The notes under the pieces: model-generated
Told to the model about the DNA's origin: nothing
Database searches by the model: none
What the model saw: only the letters and a program-made list of their open reading frames with translations
Shown here: one piece after another, positions 59,001 through 64,000 of the stretch
Position numbering within the stretch: the stretch's first letter is position 1
Layout: each line of letters begins with the position of its first letter
Translations under genes and position numbers: made by a program
Assembly (NCBI GenBank): GCA_008694505.1
Contig: VZDJ01007749.1
Location: 5,605,457 to 5,669,456 of the forward strand
Reading direction: 5' to 3'
Length of the DNA: 64,000 nucleotides
Source: Cyanoderma ruficeps
Taxonomy: Eukaryota; Chordata; Aves; Passeriformes; Timaliidae

Positions 59001-60106
59001 TTCCACCTCTCAAATCCACTCTCCCTGACTGATAAGACCAGCAAGTATTCCCATGATTACCCACAGCTATCATGTAGCTAAACCCTGTACTTACACAGAT
59101 AAAACATTTGAAACCTAATGTCTGGTTACATGGTTTAGTTCAGTATTTGTAACTTCATCTTGGAACTTCTCCAGATAGGAACACTCAGAACACAATCCTT
59201 TAATTTATGTTTCTGAGCCTTTTGAGTTGACTTAATCTGATCCTGTTGGCAGTAAGTCTAGAACCTGTGCATTAACTACGCCTTTCTCCACAGTAAATTA
59301 ACTCTGTGGGAAAAAGTTCAGTATTGCAAGGCACGTCATGTCCAATTTTACAACTGATTTTACATACATCTGTTAGCTGCACAAACTCTATTTTTGTTGT
59401 CATCACCGAGAAGTCAATAATGTTCACTCACTATTGTTTCCACCTGTATTCTCTGGTAAGTAATGGTAAAGTCTATACAGTAACTGCCAGAAAGGCAGTT
59501 TAAAATGTTTTACTGCCCTATATACACAGAAAAGCAAAAGGCAATGCAAATGCTGTAGAGCTCCAGGAGCTTTTCTTTAGATTTTGTTAGGATGAATAGT
59601 TAAAAATATTCCCCAAACAGGCTACCCTGCAGAGCTGCTCTGTCAAACAATCCTGAAAGAACACAGTTACAGTCCTGCTGCTGTTTCTAGGCCTGCCAAA
59701 GCAGCAGAAGAATAAAGGTAAATGATGTACTCAGGAAATGTGGCAATCTCAGTCTGCCCCAATCGTTATCGATCTCGCAAGCCCTGGCTTCAGAACAGGG
59801 AGAATTCCTTTGTAATGCTTTATTTCTTGAGATGGTTTATATGGAGAAATCAAACACTAATGCCCTGGAACAAAACCTAAATGAAGCATAATCCACCTTA
59901 TGAGTTATAGCAAAAAAACATTCTGGACAACATCAGGTTTTACTACATGTAATGGCTTTATGAAATGTATAAATGTTATTGTTCTATAAAATACATTTTT
60001 CATTCCAAAAGGCAAATTATAATTCATATTTATTCAGGACTTTCCTTCCTAGTGCTTCAAACTTACTTTTAAAAGAAAGACGCTGGATTGCCAAATTAAA
60101 GGTTTA
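53014..60106. other. Non-coding DNA downstream of DISP1, including its 3' UTR
   Basis: No additional gene was seen. The part next to 60106 is the DISP1 3' UTR on the minus strand. Candidate minus-strand polyadenylation hexamers appear as TTTATT on the plus strand at 60103-60108 (overlapping the stop codon), about 60028 and about 59819. Near 54480-54540 there is an A/T-rich stretch with repeated ATTTAAAAATACA-like units. Confidence 0.5.
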
Positions 60107-63100
60107 TTATAGTGTTTTTATTAACAAACTTTCATTGGAAAGTTCTGGGCGCATTAACATAGGAGGCACATTGGCTTCGATGTTTGGCATTTGACAGTCA
60201 ACAGAATTGCACTTCACTGCGATTGCCTTGCCACAACAGTGTGAACTTTCATGGCAACCCTCGGAGCGAGCCTCTCTCCCTGACCTGGTCAGCAGGTGTT
60301 TTTTATCGTTTTGGTCAGCCTTCAAAACTCGGTCGTTCTGCAAAGAACGCTGATCTATCTTGCTGTCAGCTTTCTTTTTCTGCTTTGACAGAGAGGCTTT
60401 CTTGCTTTCCACCCCGTTCGCTTCTGTACCACCCTTTTCATCACACTTGTCTGTCTGCTGACAGAATCCCTTTTGGTTATTTGAGAGGCTGTTCTCACAT
60501 TCAGAGCAACGCACTATTAGAGGTGCTGTGTTTCGGCAGAGGAACTGTGAGGAGCTCATCACCTTTGGAACAGTTCTTACGTTTTCCTCTGGGTTTTGAT
60601 GAGCATGTGTATCTGTCCTGTTTATTCTTTGATGTGCCTGGAACTGTTGCATGGACTGGAGGAAAAAATTTTTAGGCAGAGAGTTTTGTGTCATCGTTCT
60701 TTTGAGCCTTCCCTGAAGGCAGCTGCAATGGAGGACGTGCTGGACCGGATGCACGTAACCCTCGGCAGCTTGCTGTAAAGCATTTATAGGAGCTACAGAG
60801 CTTTGGATCTGCACGGCCCCTGGGGAAGGAGAACACTGGTAACAGAAGGTGTCACTTAACTGCTGACAGGAGTGTGGACTCCACTTCACTGCCACCTGCT
60901 TATATGCATCAGGACAGCTACACTGCCTGTTTTGAGAGAAAATTGGGCATATGGTGTGCTGGTCAATAGACGTCTGCAGCACACCAGAATTAGCAACATT
61001 TTTGATGCCTTTATTCACTTCACTATTATAGGCTGGGTGCATAGGCACGCATGAGTTTTGGGGCCTGCTGTTGAAGAGCTCTGAGCAGATATGAGTTTCT
61101 TCATATGTCACTTTCTCTGCAGGGTTACAGATTCCAGTTTGTGATGCCAGAGGTTCAAGCTCATAGTGCTCATGCTCCATTTCTGGTTTTTGACTTCTGG
61201 AGTCCAGCTGATACTTGCTAACAGGATGTGATTTGTTTTGACTTCTGCCCCCTTGGGCTCCTGAAAAGGCCTGAGAGAAGGCATTACACCACAGTTTTTT
61301 TGGTAGTGGGATCTGGCCACAAGTGCCCTGGGGCCCAAGGCAACGGCACATGCACTGGAAAAAGAACGTTGCAAAAGCCCAACTAATGCACATTATAAGC
61401 ATCATGAAAGTGCCAAGCTGAGTGTATGCCAGCACTGTCGAGGGCATCATCATTGCCCCAGCTACAAATGTAGTCAAGGCAGCCATTGCAATAGCAGAAC
61501 CCATACGGCTTAAAGAAAAAATGACCTTCCCCTCTCGGTCAGGGTCAGGGGCTAAGCGATAAGCCACTCCATAATGAACAGCAAAGTCCACTGACAAGCC
61601 GACAGCCACCGAGATTGTGACAGATTCCAACACGTTCAGCTCCCACCCAAGAAGAACCAGAGAACCTACAGTTACAAAAATAGTTCCAGCTATTGAAACT
61701 ATTGCATAAAGGCTTATGATTATGTTCCAAGTTGTGAGAAGCATTACGCTAAATGCAACGGCAACTGAAAGGCCCATGGCAATCAGAGTACCATCAGAAA
61801 GACTGTCCTGAAGATCATAAAATTCAAGGTTACTCACAAACCAACCATTGCTAAGACCTTCAGGAGCAGAACTAAGCTCACTTGAAATCCAAGAGTCCAC
61901 CTCTTTGTAGAACTGATGCATTTTCTCATAAGCCAATGTGAAGAGGTAGGTGCTTTGGAACTCCAACACCACTGCCCTGATGGTGTCATTAAGGTCAAAG
62001 CGAGGCCCTGGGGTTTTGCTATCTAAATGGTACCCTGTGCTTCTTTCTAGCTCCATTATAGCTCTCTTGATACATAATTCAAAAACTTCTTGTTTGTATG
62101 GAAAGCTCCAGTGGCTGCAGCAGGGGTATAAAGATGGCTCATCACAGTCTTGATTTTCCATCCACTGCTTAAATGTTTCAATGAAGCAGCTTGTGAAGTC
62201 TTGTTCTTCTGTCTGATAAAAAAAGGTTTGATTTCTTAACTTCTGACAGAAACGTAAAATCCAAACCTGTGAAGCTGGGCTAGCGATATTAAAACTGGTA
62301 TCTAGCTGCAGCTCTCCTTTGCTTTTAGGGTTTAAAGGGTCACCGTTATCCTCAGGTGTGACACCCCAGATTACTGTAATCGGCATGTGGAGCTCTTCTC
62401 CGTGGTGGACACGTTCAAACATAAAAAGTTTTTTGTATTCTGCATCGTATCGTTCAAATGGGTGAGAAGACCTAAACACCTGAAACTCGGAGAGCTCCAG
62501 CGACGGCAGTTTCATCTTTGGATTTACACACACGATATATGCTCCACCAATTGTTAAGGCAAGGAACCAGAAAAGCCAAATATACCGAAACTTGATAACA
62601 ATGCATGGCAAAACTTTCTCAAAAAATATCCTGGATGCTTCTGAGACTGCAAAAATAATCTTGTGGAACATTTGGCACAACACTGTCCAGCAGTTTTTGT
62701 TGTTGTATACCCTCTGCTGAGGTTTCTTAAAGCAACTGAAAATATTGAGAAGATATCGTTCATGTAACACTACTACAGCAGGCAGCCATGTAACCATCAA
62801 AACATAATTCACCAGAATGGCAGTGCCAGCATAAACACCAAAACACCTGATTGCTGTGATATTGCTGACATAATTAGCATAGAAGGCAGCAGCGGTTGTA
62901 AAACTCGTGACAAACATGGAAAGAGCAGCGTGTTGCAATGTGATGCTCACTGTCTCAGAGGTTCCAGCATGAGGTTTATCAAACTTTGTGTAGTTCCAAA
63001 CATCACATAAGACAAAAGCATCATCTGCTCCAATCCCAACAAGGATAATCAATGCCGTGAGATTCATGAACGGAAAGAACTCAAAATTAAATACTACCCG

Positions 63101-63751
63101 ATAGAGAAAATAAGAAATAATCAAGGAACTAATTATTGCAAACATAGTCATCAGCGTGATAAACATGGACCTGGTGTACACACACATAACTAACAGAACA
63201 ATTACAATGGCTATGGCAGGATACACAGTATCCATCAACAGGTAATCTTGAAACAACCTATGTTTTATTCCAAACTCAATCCCTGTGACGGTTGTTACAC
63301 CATCTGAGGCGTTCCAGTTCTCAAAGTTATCTAGGTAAATACTCATCATGCTTTCCCCTTTCTCGGTCGGAGAGAAGAGCATGCTGTATTTTAAAGCTGG
63401 TAAGACATAGTCAGCTGTCTTTGGGCTTAGGAAATCCTTGTCCACTAGGTAGTGAAGGATCTGGTAAACAGCATTGTACTTGGTACATTTGCGAGGCACG
63501 TTTGTACACTTGAGTTGGTCCTTCCTTTTGGCATTCATGTCCCAGCAGTCCGGCCCCAGGGTCCCGTTGTAGTAGTATTTGGCACAAGTGCGAAGCAGCT
63601 TTAGGGTGTGAGAGACATCCCGTTCGACGATCTTCTGACATGATGACCTGTTGTTCAGAATAGCAATATAGTTGCCCAGTGTCCAGCTGGGACAGCACGA
63701 AGCAGCAGTGGCTCTCTGGCAGAGATCACCAAACTGGGAATGGGATCTGAT
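60107..63751 (-). CDS. DISP1: DISP1 (Dispatched-1) large terminal coding exon, 1214 codons, intact
   Basis: Dispatched-1 is an RND-family membrane protein that releases cholesterol-modified Hedgehog from producing cells. This exon runs from the acceptor at 63752-63753 to TAA at 60107-60109. It starts in phase with an extracellular cysteine-rich segment ([19 protein letters not shown]), so the methionine at 63538 is internal, 71 codons in. The first transmembrane block (about 62750-63260) is the sterol-sensing-type domain, with the GIGADDAF aspartate motif. A second extracellular loop is followed by a second membrane block (about 61330-61820) with [11 protein letters not shown] carrying the matching aspartate. 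A cysteine-rich cytoplasmic tail ends NESLLIKTL. Earlier exons lie beyond the window. No stops or frameshifts were seen, so the gene looks functional. The tail is less conserved than the membrane core, as is usual for this protein. Confidence 0.96.
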   Translation of the reverse strand: MRSHSQFGDLCQRATAASCCPSWTLGNYIAILNNRSSCQKIVERDVSHTLKLLRTCAKYYYNGTLGPDCWDMNAKRKDQLKCTNVPRKCTKYNAVYQILHYLVDKDFLSPKTADYVLPALKYSMLFSPTEKGESMMSIYLDNFENWNASDGVTTVTGIEFGIKHRLFQDYLLMDTVYPAIAIVIVLLVMCVYTRSMFITLMTMFAIISSLIISYFLYRVVFNFEFFPFMNLTALIILVGIGADDAFVLCDVWNYTKFDKPHAGTSETVSITLQHAALSMFVTSFTTAAAFYANYVSNITAIRCFGVYAGTAILVNYVLMVTWLPAVVVLHERYLLNIFSCFKKPQQRVYNNKNCWTVLCQMFHKIIFAVSEASRIFFEKVLPCIVIKFRYIWLFWFLALTIGGAYIVCVNPKMKLPSLELSEFQVFRSSHPFERYDAEYKKLFMFERVHHGEELHMPITVIWGVTPEDNGDPLNPKSKGELQLDTSFNIASPASQVWILRFCQKLRNQTFFYQTEEQDFTSCFIETFKQWMENQDCDEPSLYPCCSHWSFPYKQEVFELCIKRAIMELERSTGYHLDSKTPGPRFDLNDTIRAVVLEFQSTYLFTLAYEKMHQFYKEVDSWISSELSSAPEGLSNGWFVSNLEFYDLQDSLSDGTLIAMGLSVAVAFSVMLLTTWNIIISLYAIVSIAGTIFVTVGSLVLLGWELNVLESVTISVAVGLSVDFAVHYGVAYRLAPDPDREGKVIFSLSRMGSAIAMAALTTFVAGAMMMPSTVLAYTQLGTFMMLIMCISWAFATFFFQCMCRCLGPQGTCGQIPLPKKLWCNAFSQAFSGAQGGRSQNKSHPVSKYQLDSRSQKPEMEHEHYELEPLASQTGICNPAEKVTYEETHICSELFNSRPQNSCVPMHPAYNSEVNKGIKNVANSGVLQTSIDQHTICPIFSQNRQCSCPDAYKQVAVKWSPHSCQQLSDTFCYQCSPSPGAVQIQSSVAPINALQQAAEGYVHPVQHVLHCSCLQGRLKRTMTQNSLPKNFFLQSMQQFQAHQRINRTDTHAHQNPEENVRTVPKVMSSSQFLCRNTAPLIVRCSECENSLSNNQKGFCQQTDKCDEKGGTEANGVESKKASLSKQKKKADSKIDQRSLQNDRVLKADQNDKKHLLTRSGREARSEGCHESSHCCGKAIAVKCNSVDCQMPNIEANVPPMLMRPELSNESLLIKTL

Positions 63752-63795
63752 CTGTATGAAGACAGACAGGGAGAAAAATCCAATCTAGAGTAACA
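63752..63795 (-). other. DISP1: Splice acceptor of the DISP1 terminal exon
   Basis: On the minus strand a pyrimidine-rich tract (GGATTTTTCTCCCTGTCTGT) leads to CTTCATACAG, with AG at 63753-63752. The coding frame is open right up to this point, and the protein similarity begins here. Confidence 0.85.
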
Positions 63796-64000
63796 GTCTG
63801 AAACATTCAATAACAAAAAAAAAAAAAACAAACCAAAACAAAAAAAAACCAAAAAAAAAAACCACCAATAAAACCCCCTCAAGAAATGACTTTAAATGAT
63901 GAAAATTCAGTCTGTTGGTACTAACATTTTAAATTCCTATTTCCACATGCACTGCTTTTGATCAGTATCCTCTTACATGCAGCAGATCAGCCAGTATACA
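63796..64000 (-). other. DISP1: DISP1 intron, partial
   Basis: This non-coding sequence contains an A-rich run on the plus strand (about 63813-63862, read as T-rich on the gene strand). It continues past the window edge. Confidence 0.7.

Noticed and set aside
1..64000. CRISPR arrays, operons, tRNA or rRNA genes
   Set aside because: None seen. Sequence is vertebrate nuclear DNA.

Overview
The window looks like bird nuclear DNA, most likely from a passerine. It has CR1 LINE fragments, which are the typical avian retroposon. It has a young ERVL-type endogenous retrovirus, and two single-copy genes whose order and orientation match vertebrate synteny. These are TLR5 on the plus strand (26.7-29.3 kb) and DISP1 on the minus strand (60.1-63.75 kb), converging on each other as they do in human. 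TLR5 is broken, and recurrent TLR5 loss is a known passerine trait. Nothing suggests bacterial or plasmid DNA.

Layout: 1-74 is an (ATGGA)n array. 75-6.2 kb has no recognisable gene. 6.2-9.8 kb is a nested repeat block: an unclassified T-rich repeat family present in several direct and inverted copies, interrupted by a decayed CR1 copy that keeps ORF1 and the ORF2 endonuclease but lacks the reverse transcriptase. 11.1-11.64 kb is a minus-strand CR1 3' end. 11.75-12.18 kb is a CpG-rich island. 13,457-20,301 is a complete provirus with two LTRs and a 5-bp target duplication (GATAT). Its gag and pol are both open and lie in one frame, split by a single UAG. 23.5-23.8 kb is another CR1 3' end. 26.7-29.3 kb is the TLR5 pseudogene. 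29.3-60.1 kb is mostly unannotatable non-coding DNA with one internally deleted CR1 (52.1-53.0 kb). 60,107-63,751 is the large terminal coding exon of DISP1, followed toward the window end by its splice acceptor and intron.

How the parts relate: DISP1 is a membrane exporter of lipid-modified Hedgehog and looks intact. TLR5 would have been the flagellin receptor, but it has two in-frame stops and one frameshift. The provirus lies in sense orientation between the CpG island, a possible but unproven TLR5 promoter, and the TLR5 coding exon. It could therefore affect any remaining TLR5 transcription. The features most worth a second look are in the provirus: a gag/pol UAG buried in a strong hairpin, a long hydrophobic Gag N-terminus with no zinc knuckle, and a primer-binding site set 12 nt inside the LTR edge.
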